Source: Zantedeschia hybrid cultivar
Lineage: Eukaryota; Streptophyta; Magnoliopsida; Alismatales; Araceae
Direction of reading: 5' to 3'
NCBI GenBank assembly: GCA_030544215.1
Contig: JARZZO010000004.1
Coordinates: forward strand, 47,233,980 to 47,297,979
DNA length: 64,000 nt
In this document: piece by piece, positions 38,066 to 48,862 of the stretch
Layout of the letters: every line of letters begins with the position of its first letter
How positions within the stretch are numbered: position 1 is the first letter of the stretch
Program-made: the position numbers and the translations under genes
The notes under the pieces: generated by a model
Seen by the model: the letters and a program-made list of their open reading frames with translations, nothing else
Told to the model about the DNA's origin: nothing
The model's database searches: none

Positions 38066-38319
38066 TGATATTATGCCCTAGAACTTTGAGCCCATTAAGT
38101 ATGTTAATGGGCCATGCTTAATTAAGCTTAGTTAGATTTAAATAAGTTTAATTAAGTTAATTAATAGGTTAAAATGATTTAAATATATTTAATATTATGA
38201 TAATAGGTTTAGAATGGATAAGTTATTAGTCAAGTCCAATAAGACTTGATACGCCCATTAGTTTTCCAATTAGAAAACTATTTGGTTTCGAACACAGTCA
38301 AATTTCAACCCCTGTAAAC
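38066..38319 (+). repeat. Chromovirus 3' LTR, first piece
   Basis: The LTR opens TGATATTATGCCCTAG right after the polypurine tract and is cut at 38,319 by the solo copia LTR. It continues at 39,911 and again at 58,575. It has no coding content. Confidence 0.6.
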
Positions 38320-39905
38320 TGTAAGGAATCGTCATGAACGCAGCGGAAATAAAAATGATTCCATTGTATCGGTTGCTGGGGTCGTAAAACGGACATTAAA
38401 ATCTAAGCGGGAAGAACAGTTCTTCACCTTTGCAGGGTTTCGAATATCCCGTGGATGATGCCGACTCGGTAATCGCGCACGCGCACGATCTCTAGAGGTA
38501 TCCACACGAGTTCCCGCAGCAGACGCGATTTCCTCCTCGACTTGAGTGCTCCGACCAGATCTCAGATCCACCATGCGTGGAAAGAGACAGATCCACTCCA
38601 AGAGAGAGAGAAGGAGAGAGAGAGAGGGGAGAGAGAATCTGGGGAGTAAAATTCGTCCAACTAACTTTTTACCGCTCCCCCTTGGCCCTCCTTATATAGA
38701 AATAAGGATAAGCACAAGAGTTAATCCTCATGATTATCCAAGAGTTTGGCCTTGGATAATTCTCCATTAAATCTTCATGTTTATCCTGCAGCTTTTCACA
38801 AAAACCTAGATAAGCATGAAATTTAACATCTCTCACCGTCTGACGAGAACTCTTATGTGTATGACCCTCTAGGCCCATATATCAGTCCGGTTGCAGGCCC
38901 ATTAAACTTAGAACTGTTTCTTGAGTTTAATATTTATTAATTAATATTTAAACATTACATGTTAAATGATTAATTTAATAAACAAGTGAATTATCATCTG
39001 ATGATCAAATCACTTGGCCTTCTGATCATGAACAACACCAAACACTACCTCATGATCCCAGAAGATATAAGGGATACTGTTCCCTTCAATTGAACCTTTC
39101 CGTCTGCCGATACCGCACAGATATAATCATTCACTCATGCAATGTCCCGATAACACAAGGGTATGGTTTTATAGTCAAACCCTCTATCGCATTATCCAGA
39201 TAGATTCCAATACACAGTTAATATCTAGAAAGACATCTCTTTCATTTGACCCTGGCCAGGGATTTCTGTGTATACATCCATGGGACATTCTCTCTCCAGT
39301 CTTATACCAAGAGTGAGTGATCCCTTGTTGTTCACTCAATTACCTTCGCAAGCTTTCCACTGTATCTGAAAGACCGATTATGGTGGACTTAATGGTTAAG
39401 GTCTACGAGTCAGAGAATCAAGATACAATGGTCCACAAACAAGGTATCATTGGTGACTCAGATCAAAGGACCAACTGTGCTACTGCAACGATTGAATTCC
39501 CTGGTTGACTAATAGGTATAATTACCATCCAGGAATTCTTATTTGGGTCTGTTCAGTGAACTCATTCTCTAATGAGCACCCACTTGTTTGTCTTAGTGTC
39601 ACCACACGAGTGAATGTGAGATCATTCACCCTCATCATATGAGCAGACATAACTTGTGTCGATTTTATCGGATATTTAATGTCCATCTCAAATATCCTAT
39701 GATCGAGAACTATTTAAGACAATTGCCTTAGGATATTGATCTCACTATCATGATCTCATCATGATTCAATATCTCATACATTTGTCTATGGACCTTCATT
39801 ACGATAGTCGTTTGCGAGAACTATTAAATGAAGAAATAATTGCCTTTATTAATAATCTGAACTAGAATGTACAATGATTGGCTTTGAGGCCACCCAATTC
39901 TAACA
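38320..39905 (-). repeat. Solo copia LTR with TAAAC target duplication
   Basis: A 1586-bp LTR on the minus strand that starts TGTTAGAATTGGGTGGCC (39,905 leftward) and ends CCTTACA (38,320). It is flanked by an exact 5-bp duplication, TAAAC, at 38,315-38,319 and 39,906-39,910. No internal domain is left, so this is a solo LTR made by recombination between the two LTRs of an inserted element. It belongs to the same copia family as 2161-3714. Confidence 0.92.
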
Positions 39906-39910
39906 TAAAC

Positions 39911-40906
39911 TGTGTGATAACATCATATTGGAGATGCGAAACCTTTGCATACAAAATTTCAAAATTCACATAGTGGATATGGTTAGAAAGATGATGCAAA
40001 GGACTATAACTTTGCCTACAAAGATTTTAGCTAATTTAGTTGTGGAGGGGTTTTAGTTAAGGAAACCCACTGTATGCGAAAATCTGGATTATTAGTTGCA
40101 AACATACTTACTTTACTTGTTGATTAAGACTCCACTTATTGAAGTCCGACCCTGCAACAAAGGAGGCCTGATTTAGATAGTATTAGGAAAGAGAATATAT
40201 ATAACTAGAGCATTCCGGTAGTACATAAGTCCCTTTGCACACAGCTCTAAGTTTAATATAAGAACATGTTATTTTTTAGAGAGAAAGAGAGTGTTTCTTA
40301 GTTGATTTTTTGAGAAATTTGATTCTAATCAATGTTTTGTTTTATTGGAGATGTAAATGACGTGAAAGAGTCTCTAGAATAAGAAGAATTCATGGCTAGA
40401 ACTTAATGGCTTGGTTAGAGAAGATTGGTTGTTCTTCCTTTAAGAGATATGTGATGATAACTCATTAAATAAAATATTTTGTATTAATATATATAAAAAA
40501 TATTTTAATTTCTGCAAAAATGGTCAAAACTATTTTTGAGAAACATGTTCTTTAAGCTTAAGATCTAACACATAGATTAAATCTTTGAATTATATGTCAA
40601 AATCTAAATTTCTTGAATCTATTTGAAATGCCTAGTAGAAGGCGGTCAAGTATGCCTTCCAGGATTATGGAAGGGGGTCAAGTCTACCTTCTAGGATTAA
40701 AAGATAGTCAAGTCTACCATCCAGGACTATGGACAACAGTAAAGTTCTCCAGTATATAATCTATGGAAAGCGGTAAAGTACGCCGTCTAGAATTTTTGAA
40801 GGCGGTAAAGTTTGTCGTCTAGAATTCTTGAAGGCGGTCAAGTTTGTCTTCAAGTCTGTTATTTTTGAAATTTCCATTTCAAAATATGAACGAATTTTGA
40901 AGGATC
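39911..40906 (+). repeat. Chromovirus 3' LTR, second piece
   Basis: Continuation of the LTR cut at 38,319. The sequence is noncoding, and the region at 40,641-40,864 is a tandem array described separately. It is cut again by the large copia element; rejoining 40,911 to 58,575 gives the continuous text CATATCTCTTTCATCTG across the insertion site. Confidence 0.6.
40641..40864. repeat. Seven-unit tandem repeat, period about 32 bp, hairpin-forming
   Basis: Units begin at 40,641, 40,673, 40,703, 40,735, 40,769, 40,801 and 40,833, each with a GGTCAAGT- or GGTAAAGT-type core. In the first unit GAAGGC (40,638-40,643) pairs with GCCTTC (40,654-40,659) across 10 bases. In the last, GAAGGC (40,830-40,835) pairs with GTCTTC (40,846-40,851), again across 10 bases and with one G-U pair. 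The second unit pairs GAAGG with CCTTC. Middle units are weaker. Confidence 0.85.
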
Positions 40907-40911
40907 ATATC

Positions 40912-41633
40912 TGATGGATATAGGTGTCCTCTAAGCCAATCATAAGGCATCTATTTCAATTTAGTTCACTGATAAATGACATTTATTTCATTATGTAGAT
41001 TGGCATATTTATTATTGCGCATAATGAAGTCCATGAATGTGTGCAATAGTCATCAGATTATGATGAGATTATAATAATGAGACTGATAACTTATAAACAC
41101 ATATTCTCAATTGTTCCTGGTCATAGGATGTTTAAGAAGGACATCAAACATCCGGTAAGACTAGTACATGTTATTCCAGCTTATATGATGAGGGTGACTG
41201 ATCTTGTTAGTTACTTGTGTGGAGACACAATGGTAAACCTGTAGGTGCTTATTGGAGAATGAGTTCACTGAACTGATCCGACATGAATTGCCGAATGGTA
41301 ATTTACCTGACTGTCAACCGGCTTGATTCATCGTCACAGTGGCGTAGTTGATCCTTGGATTTGAGACACCAAAGACACCTTGTCGGTGGACTTCTGGACT
41401 TTGACCTTGACCTACGAATCCCTATCCACGGGATCTCTAATAGTCAAGGATCGGGTCCAGCAGAAGACCTTCGAACGTGATTATGTGTTCAATAAAGGAT
41501 TGTTCGCTCTCAGGTAACTGGAGAGAGAATGTTCTATAATAGATCGGCAGGAGTCTCTGGCCAGAGCATAAATGATATCAGAAAAGATGTTTTCGGATAT
41601 TGTACAGCGGAGTCTGATTCAAGTGATTAACAT
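40912..41633 (+). repeat. 5' LTR of the large copia element, truncated
   Basis: Matches the 3' LTR at 56,989-57,703 closely from TGATGGATAT to GTCTGATTCAAGTGA. It then loses similarity abruptly where the AT-rich hairpin array starts. The remaining LTR (about 866 bp in the 3' copy) and the expected primer-binding site are absent. A deletion joining the LTR middle to the leader is the simplest explanation. Confidence 0.85.
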
Positions 41634-41658
41634 GTATTAATTTAAAGTGTTAATTTAT

Positions 41659-42297
41659 ATTTAAGATATGATCTTAAATTAATATTAACATGTGTTGTTA
41701 ATTAATTGTTAAGTTATGGCCTTAATATTAATTAACAAAAGTTGTTAATTTTTTAATTAAATAATTAGATGAATATAATTTCTTAACAATTGTTGTTTTG
41801 AAATTATTTTTAATTAAGAGACTCTTAATAATAGGTTGTTAAGTGTTTAATTAACTTTTTTATAATTGTTATAATGAGGTTAATTATTTCTTGAGAATAA
41901 ACTTTAATAAAAGTTATTAAAGGTTAATTAAGTCTTAATAACTGTTATTAAGATGATTAATTAATCTTCTCAAGTATCTTTTAATTAATGTTTTCAAAGA
42001 TCTAATTCACTTAATAGGATCTTTTAATAAAAGTTATTAAGAGATTCATTAAGTCTAATTGTTAGACTAACTTTGATTAGAAGTGTTCTAATTTATATTT
42101 CTTATTAATTGTTATTAAGAAATATCATTTTATAAGGAGTTTATTAACAAGGAGTTGTTAATGAACTATAATTTGAATTAGAAATTATCTTATAAGTGTT
42201 ATTTAGGAATTTTTAATTCTATCTAAATGTTAGATTGTTTTCGCATTAATAATTGTTATTAATGTGATTTAAAATTAATCTAATTGTTAGATTAATT
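41659..42297. repeat. Array of about 15 AT-rich hairpins with a constant short loop
   Basis: Consecutive inverted repeats, most with arms of 7-13 bp around three bases. Perfect examples: 41,730-41,750 (loop AAG), 41,902-41,922 (AAG), 42,052-42,068 (TTG), 42,076-42,092 (GTG), 42,244-42,264 (TTG) and 42,273-42,297 (11-bp arms, TTG). Others, some with a mismatch or G-U pair, are at 41,659-41,679, 41,776-41,806, 41,824-41,843, 41,861-41,873 (TTG), 41,934-41,952 (CTG), 42,018-42,046 (AAG), 42,096-42,124 (TTG), 42,138-42,167 (GGAG) and 42,221-42,235 (ATG). The arms differ from one to the next, so this is not a simple tandem repeat. Confidence 0.85.
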
Positions 42298-42624
42298 AAA
42301 TTTAGAATTGTTATAAGTTATGCATGAAATATTTCAGAATTTTAATTTTAGCTTTGAATGCACATGTTGATGTGTTTGATGTTTTAAATTAAATTTATTG
42401 CATGTTAGAAAATAAGATTTTCAAAAATCCAAATTTATCCAATTTTGATTGATACCCAAATTTTGAGAAAACCAAAATTATTATTTTTCAAAATTTTAGC
42501 CTTCATGTGACGTGTTTTTATCATGAGTGGATGGTTAAAATTTAAAGTGGTCATGGACATGCACTTAATTTATTTCATATCATGTGATGGTATGTGGTTT
42601 ATGTGGATCGTGTTAGAATATGAG

Positions 42625-43160
42625 TGAGTTAATTAAATGTTAAATAATGAGGCCTGCGTGCCTCCCTCTCTCTCTTCCATTGTAATTCTATCTCTCTCTA
42701 TTATTGTACTCGATTATAAGACTTTCTCTTACAATTTATTTGTATTTGAAATTATTTTTAAATTAATATTATTTATAATTGATCGCGCTGGCCGAGAAAA
42801 TGCGAAGATGATCCACAAGTGCAACTAGGAAGACGACAGGAGATGAGATCACTAGTGGCTATGTGTTTGCATGTTTAGGTTATATAATTGTTATATAGTT
42901 GTGGTAATTAATTATATGGCTTCAGTTAATCACCGTGCTGTCCATGACTACATAATGAACATGTATGGTTAATGCATGCTTTTAGTTTTGATTATAAATC
43001 AATTATTATTATCTAGGTATAGTTAAATATATACGATATATTTATAAACTATCACCTAGAATGAGACCAACTTAAAATAAACAAAAACCTTCAATTTAAA
43101 GTCTAAGCTGGAGCGCGAGTCATTGAGAATGCACCGCGTGGCTCTCCATCAATATAGTTC
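42625..43160 (+). other. Copia 5' leader, promoter-proximal part
   Basis: CT-rich runs (CCTCCCTCTCTCTC near 42,660), then TTATTTATAATTGATCGC and GAGAAAATGCGAAGATGATCC, resemble the transcribed 5' ends of plant copia elements. No primer-binding site complementary to the initiator tRNA (TGGTATCAGAGC) was found here or upstream. Confidence 0.4.
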
Positions 43161-43178
43161 TTAGAACTTGATTTGGTG

Positions 43179-43580
43179 ATGGCGGTTCCTATGTGTTTAC
43201 CCGAGATCTGCCACTATCTGATGAAATGACTATTAACTTGGCATATTGATGCCTTGAGATTGAAATAAAAGAACGGTGTAGCTATCCTCGCGTTTACCTG
43301 AGAGCTACATTCTTACTCTATTCTGTCACGTATTGATGGTAAAGCTTAAACCAGGTATAATGGTCTACTATGTTTACCCGGGACCATTAAAGACCTGGGA
43401 GCCGAAATAAGATTGGATGTTGCAAATAGTTGCAATTACCATGAGATGGTTGCTCTAAGATAATGGTATGATACTATGTGTTTACCCGAAGTCATACTAT
43501 GATTCTTGAAGATTCTGATCCTCACTAAGAGACCGTCGGAGTCTTCCGTTCTGTATACCTGAAGGTTATACAGTCCGTCG
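43179..43580. repeat. Five hairpins sharing a TTTACC-type core in the copia leader
   Basis: Each hairpin encloses or overlaps a word like TATGTGTTTACCCGA, but the arms differ. (1) TGGCGG 43,180-43,185 with CTGCCA 43,208-43,213. (2) GTAGCT 43,278-43,283 with AGCTAC 43,303-43,308. (3) AATGGTC 43,359-43,365 with GACCATT 43,382-43,388, plus an outer CCAGGT 43,351-43,356 with ACCTGG 43,393-43,398. (4) GTATGA 43,466-43,471 with TCATAC 43,492-43,497, extendable to 9 bp. (5) CTGTATA 43,551-43,557 with TATACAG 43,567-43,573. Plain hairpins lie between them (GGCAT-ATTG-ATGCC near 43,239; ACCAT-GAG-ATGGT near 43,437). Confidence 0.85.
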
Positions 43581-43671
43581 AAAAATAGTGAGAAATAATT
43601 CAAGATAAAAGACCATAATTGAATTATAAGAACTATCTACTTAAATCACGTTATTTTCTTCCTTCACTAAA

Positions 43672-44532
43672 ATGTCATCTATTAATCTTAAATTTGACAT
43701 ATTGGATGTCAATACTTCTCATATTCAGATTGACTAGAAAACTCTGAAGAATATCTTCAGAGCCAAGTAAAAGACACTATCCTAATCAGATATCATGAAT
43801 CCTCTTACTTAGATAAACCAAGGTGAAGCGGTACTCATGGTATGCCTTTTTGGAAGGCAATGATTGTTATGACATTTCTTATTTGTATGGACCAAGATGA
43901 AGAGATATTTATGATGTGCCTTTGAGAAAGGCAAGTGGTAAGATTTTAAATGATCGAACCCACACCTGAAAAGGATAAAAGAAGGTCAGTTGAGATAGAG
44001 AAGTATCAGTTCTCTCACTGCGACCAATATAAGGATATTGATAAAGGCAAATCGAATATGAAACTTGAAAGAAGTTTCAGATATTCTTATTATCAACCTT
44101 TTACATATCTATTGGAGAATTAATATCTCCAATATGAGATATTGGAAATAATTCTTAGAGTTGCGATAGTATGCAGACTTAGACAAATAAAAGAAAATTG
44201 AGAAAAAGCAAGTGTTAAGTTAGACTCAACAATGGTTCAAGATATGCATAGGTTACTGTCAGACATTAAATCCTTGCGTATAGGAGTCTAATATTAGACT
44301 GAATAATTGTTATTTAGTTCCATAAGACATCAAAAATTATAAAAGTGAATAACGTTGACTGAGAATGAACAATAGTTGTTCGAATCAGTCAATGCACTAT
44401 AGATTCTTGATGTAACATTTCATATAATGAATGTTCTCAAGTCTCCTATAGAAATGAACTGTGCGAATCCTGATTATCTATGGTATTGTACACATGGTTG
44501 TACAATAAGAAATTATTGGTGTTAATACATAT
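43672..44532 (+). pseudogene. Copia gag region, decayed
   Basis: Lies where gag is expected, after the leader. An ATG at 43,672 begins a short frame (SSINLKFDILDVNTSHIQID) that could be the old gag start, and many stops follow. The region is cut at 44,532 by the inserted Athila-like element and resumes at 54,801. The call rests mainly on position. Confidence 0.45.
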
Positions 44533-46049
44533 TGATCGCTCGAAATTATGTGTCGTTAAGCATATTCGAACATCAATCTTAAAATTCTGATTTCCACATA
44601 TAATTATTTGAAAAATAACAAGTGGTGAGATTGGGTCGAATCCATAGGAAAATAGATTTTTAAAGTTGAAAACTTTGAGTTTTTAGAGGAATAATAGAGA
44701 AGAAAGAAGAGGGAGTATGATGATTTGATTTGTTAAGAATTAAAATTAACCGGACTTACTATGAACTCACAAAAGGTGCACCCCTAAACGAGCACAATCA
44801 GACCATCTACTGAACTAAGACTACCTCTAAAACACTATAAAAGTAGAATATAAAATTTGAGTAATTTCAACAGAAGAAAAAATAAAAGTTGTAAAACAAA
44901 AAGATGGAGAAAAGATAATTTTTTTCAAAGGAGCTACTGTCATTCATTATCATAACAATGTGAAATTTTATAGAGACATTGAAAATAATAAATTAACATA
45001 ACTTTTATAAGAAAACTTTTATAGAAAATATTCGAAATACAGTGTAACATAGAGAACTAAAAGCTAGAGAGAAAGACAGTGGAGAGATAAAACTGATGTT
45101 TGCAGCCGTCATAACCCTTCGCGCGGATCCTTAGTACCTTTGGACTCCTTCCAATGGTCAGTTGTAGTGCCTCGAGTCCACCTCTTGCACTAATAGCCGC
45201 TGGTTTGAGAGAGAGAGAGGGGGCTGCTATAGTACCTGCGGGTACTGTAGCAAAGAGAGGGAGAAAGTGAGAGAGAAATTGAGAGAGAGAGCAATTTGGT
45301 GGAAGGGGTGAGAGAGTTTAAAATTTTTTTAAAGTTGTGAAAATCTGGGAATTGAGAGTCCCTTTTTCTCACACTCTCCTGATTTTTATAGAAGAGAATT
45401 CTTAATTCAAATTTTGAATTTTAAATCTTCTAATAAATAGGCCCTTAATTGCTTGCATTAAGCTCCCCCTTGATTAGAGGATTTTCTATGAATGTACATT
45501 TGAAATTTAAATTTAGAGAGGGATATTTCAAATTTTGAATTTTAAATTGAATAATAAATGTTATTTTCGATATTTTGAAATTTTAAATTTCAAATTTAAA
45601 AAACAATATTTTTAAAATTTGAATTCTGAAATTTCCTCTTCTCTCTCTTAGTTGGCTTGTGGTCCCCTTTTTAAGACAAAAAGAAATACAATATTGTTCC
45701 TTCCAAGATTCAAACCCTGGTCACTACCTTGAAATCTAGGTAGTCCAACCACTATGCCATCTGCTTGTCCATGTCTTGCATTCACAGAAAATAACAATTA
45801 AGTTCATGCGACAATCAATAAATCATCCAAATGCACATTAAATATTTGTCGAAAAAGTCTTATTTGAAAATAAAATTGCTACCCTTATTCAATCCATAGA
45901 GTGATGATATTTGAAATTCGAATTTTACAGAATTGATATGTTTGAAAGCACAATTAATTTATCTATCATTCAATGTGATTTTGTTCATTAAATTGATAGC
46001 AAAGTGTGTAAATTTCATTTGTTATTTATGTAAAATTGTAAACTTATCA
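44533..46049 (-). repeat. 3' LTR of the Athila-like element
   Basis: 1517 bp. On the plus strand it reads TGATCGCTCG to AACTTATCA and matches 53,458-54,800 along its length. It carries a 174-bp segment (45,184-45,357, rich in GAGAGA) that the other LTR lacks. Confidence 0.9.
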
Positions 46050-46050
46050 C

Positions 46051-46062
46051 ATCCTCCAACTT
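46051..46062 (-). other. Polypurine tract of the Athila-like element
   Basis: On the minus strand AAGTTGGAGGAT directly precedes the LTR start TGATAAG. It follows a GCTAAGAGATTAGCAATG stretch of the kind seen before the polypurine tract in Athila/Tat elements. Confidence 0.7.
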
Positions 46063-46880
46063 AATCATTGCTAATCTCTTAGCAATGCAATCATTTGAAA
46101 AAAAAACAGGACTACCATGATTAATAAAAAGAATCAAACTTTATTTTAAATGATATCTATTGCAAAACGGTCTAACAATTTGAATAAAAAATTCTCATTC
46201 TCCCGCCCACTATGCTTGGAATCAGGACATGTGATTGTGGATATCATTTGTGGTACTTGGAGTTCATTTTTATCCTGTTTATTATATCGTTGCCTTCACT
46301 GACCTTTGGAGTAGAATTACCTAGGGGAGAGAAAAGAAAAATAGATCTTCGGACTAGTTGGCTAGGCCCGTTTTTCGGTTCTCGCACCAACTCAACACTT
46401 TTTAGGATTTGGTCTTATTTTGTTGTGAATGACTTTTTTATTTAGCGCGATTGTTTTTTTTTTTTTTTTTCATTTGGTTGCGCTTTGAGAGTGCGTGCTT
46501 TTTGCCACCTACTTTGCCTGAGGAGAGGGTGCGTACTTTTTGCCACTGTCCTTCCTTTAGTTCTTTTAAAACATATTTATTTGATCATGCTTTTAATTGT
46601 CCTTTTTTCAAGATGACCGCCTCCTTAAAGTGTTAAGCGGATTGGTCTCCTATTACGAATTATAACTTCCCTTTCGTTTTGACCTAAAAATAAAAACAGA
46701 ATGGGTAATCTTACACTTCGGGTCAACTCCAACAACTCTACATTTTCAAGATTTTTCATTCTTTCCAAATTACCGTGTGTGTGTGAAAATCATCATGTCG
46801 TGACTCTTTGTGGAGAGGGGGGTTAATCAAAACTTTTACTCAACTTCCTAACTCAATATTGATTTGTTTATGACATCCTA
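46063..46880. other. Internal noncoding 3' part of the Athila-like element
   Basis: About 820 bp between the polypurine tract and the solo LTR insertion, with no recognisable domain. The pyrimidine-rich runs on the plus strand (poly-T at about 46,454) are consistent with the A-rich noncoding tail of such elements. Confidence 0.45.
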
Positions 46881-48857
46881 TGTAAGGATTGAGGTTACGG
46901 ATCCAGTTATCGGGTCAGTTTCGGTGTCGGATCCTTTAGTTCGGGCCCTGATGGGCTGGCCTTGGGGTGCGAGAGTACGGCCCCGGTCATATCGTCTGAA
47001 TGGCGTCTTGGATGGACGACGTCATTTAGAGTACAACCCTGGGTTGTCAGTGTACGGCCTGATTTTGTCATCTGAATGATGTCGGGCTTGTACGACGTAT
47101 TTTACCCAGTTTCTGTTTGACTCCGCGAACCCTCTTTTCTTTCCCTCATTCTCTCCTTTCCTCTCTCTCTCCTCTTTCCCCTTTGAGCTCCAGCGAACCA
47201 CCTCCCCTTCTCCTTGCTTTCTTCCCTCCATTCCATCTCTCCCTCCACTCCATCAACCTCTTAACTCCCACCACTACCACCACCATCTCCTCCGCGACGT
47301 TTTTCTCTTTGGACGGCGGCCGACGTCTCGGTGGAGTAACGGCGTCTACGGTGGTACCGGCGGCGGCGTATGGCGAGGCGGGTTGGCGGCTTGGAACTAG
47401 GAGGAGTTCGAGTAACCGATAGGGTGACGATACATGTTATATTTCGTTTAAAAACCATGTTTTTCCCGCTTGGAGCATGTTTAGGGGTTCTCTTGGAGAG
47501 AAAATATTAAATGCATGTAATGAGACTTAGGTGTTTTAATGGGTACTTAGGTTCTTCTCTTCCTTCTCCACTCTGTTTGTGTTTTTACACGATTTGGGAG
47601 AGGAAATTCCACCTCGTGGATTGGGGAAGGCGGAGGGAGAACCTGTTTGTGAAGGTTGAATGGCGTCGGGGGACAACGACGCCTTTTAAAAAAGTGGCTT
47701 CCACTCACGACGCGATTTGACCTAGATAACAGACTCTGTCTCTGGAACTGAATGGCGTCTAGAGACAACGACGCCATTTGAATGGCGTCATTCGTGAACG
47801 ACGCGTTTTAGGCCATCTTCCGAGACCATATTTCACATGAACCAGTTTAGGGGTCTTGAATAACGTCGGCCTTTGGCGACGCGATTCAAGCCAGAATTCC
47901 ATTAATCCATGCAATTAACACACGTTTACACTGTTAGATAGTTTAGTTAATTGCATGTGTAGAAATGTATTCGATGACATTGAATTCTATGTGATCGGAT
48001 CGCACCGTGTTGTGTTTTGTGCGATCGTAGGCCTAGAGTGACGGTTGTTAGTGCTTAGGCACCCTGTGTCGGTGTGGGAGTGGCGGGGTGACGCCTAGAG
48101 AGAGGGTCACCTGGTGTACCCCGGGGTATAGCTAGTACCGGTGTGGAAGTGGTACATTCGGAGTGTTACTCGTGTTGGGGGAAGCAGAAACCACCTGGAG
48201 CTTGTCGAGCCGGAGTAGCCAACGCGCTATCCGAGGGATTACTGTTTGGTCTCAGCGGGTCGGTGTTTTCCGCGTTCGACCATGTGACTTTTGTGTTTCG
48301 CCGAGGCGCGGGTTGTGGACTTGTGACGGAGTGGTTTTTAGAATTGTGCATGTTACCGTTTGAATGCATGCGTTTCATAACGAAATTGGAAAATGTATTT
48401 ACTGCTTTAGATTGTCTATATTTGTGTTGTTATACTTGTGAGTGCGTGAGTGGGCGATGGGGATCGAAGGATCCCTACTGAGTCTTTTCGATGAGGCTCA
48501 CCCTTGCGGTTTTCAGGTGAGGGTTCTAGGCAGGCGTAGCGAGGAGAGTGTTGTTTTGGGTCGCGCGCCAGCAGCCGTTGTTCCGGGATATGCCCCGATG
48601 TAGTTGTCATTTTATTTTCTGGCCTGTATGCTTAATTATTTCATTTCTGTTGGAGTATGTAATTATTTGCTGAGTCGAGTCGCATTGTAATAATTTTTAA
48701 TTCTTACATTTTCTTTCTAATTCAATGCGATGTGAATGTTTAACTTAGTTTATTATTTATTTTTCAGACTTATCAAGATCCTGATTTGGCTCCAAATTAA
48801 TGATTTGGTATCAATTTAGTAATCGGATCCCCAATTATAAGGTGACAGGTCGTTACA
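46881..48857. repeat. Gypsy-type solo LTR with TCCTA target duplication and a GTC-N10-GAC array
   Basis: A 1977-bp LTR with ends TGTAAGGATTGAGG and AGGTCGTTACA, flanked by an exact 5-bp duplication, TCCTA, at 46,876-46,880 and 48,858-48,862. There is no internal domain, so it is a solo LTR. Read from the right it starts TGTAACGACC, a common plant gypsy LTR start, so its sense is probably minus; this is not certain. A second copy of the family starts at 62,843. Both contain an unusual series of 28-bp inverted repeats and a shared CT-rich segment (47,130-47,280 here). Confidence 0.9.
46999..47887. repeat. Seven inverted-repeat units, arms around exactly 10 bases
   Basis: Units have a 9-10 nt left arm ending GTC (or GGC), ten bases, and a right arm starting GACG. 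They are at 46,999-47,026, 47,075-47,102, 47,659-47,686, 47,690-47,717, 47,751-47,778, 47,781-47,808 and 47,858-47,887. The fifth is a perfect 9-bp palindrome, AATGGCGTC-N10-GACGCCATT. The first keeps pairing through a G-U pair. The spacer sequence differs from unit to unit, but its length does not. Confidence 0.93.
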
Positions 48858-48862
48858 TCCTA

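Noticed and set aside
40641..42297. CRISPR-like appearance of regularly spaced repeats
   Set aside because: This is plant nuclear DNA, the units are inverted repeats with variable arms and no unique spacers of constant length, and there are no cas genes.
41641..42330. The hairpin array as a simple (TTAA)n microsatellite
   Set aside because: Units do not align as direct repeats; the recurring property is pairing around a short loop, not sequence periodicity.
47117..47422. Open frame of about 100 codons present in both gypsy-type LTR copies (also 63,173-63,463)
   Set aside because: It starts without ATG, is full of low-complexity Ser/Pro/Thr from a CT-rich stretch, and lies inside an LTR. Similarity between copies is explained by shared descent of the LTR.
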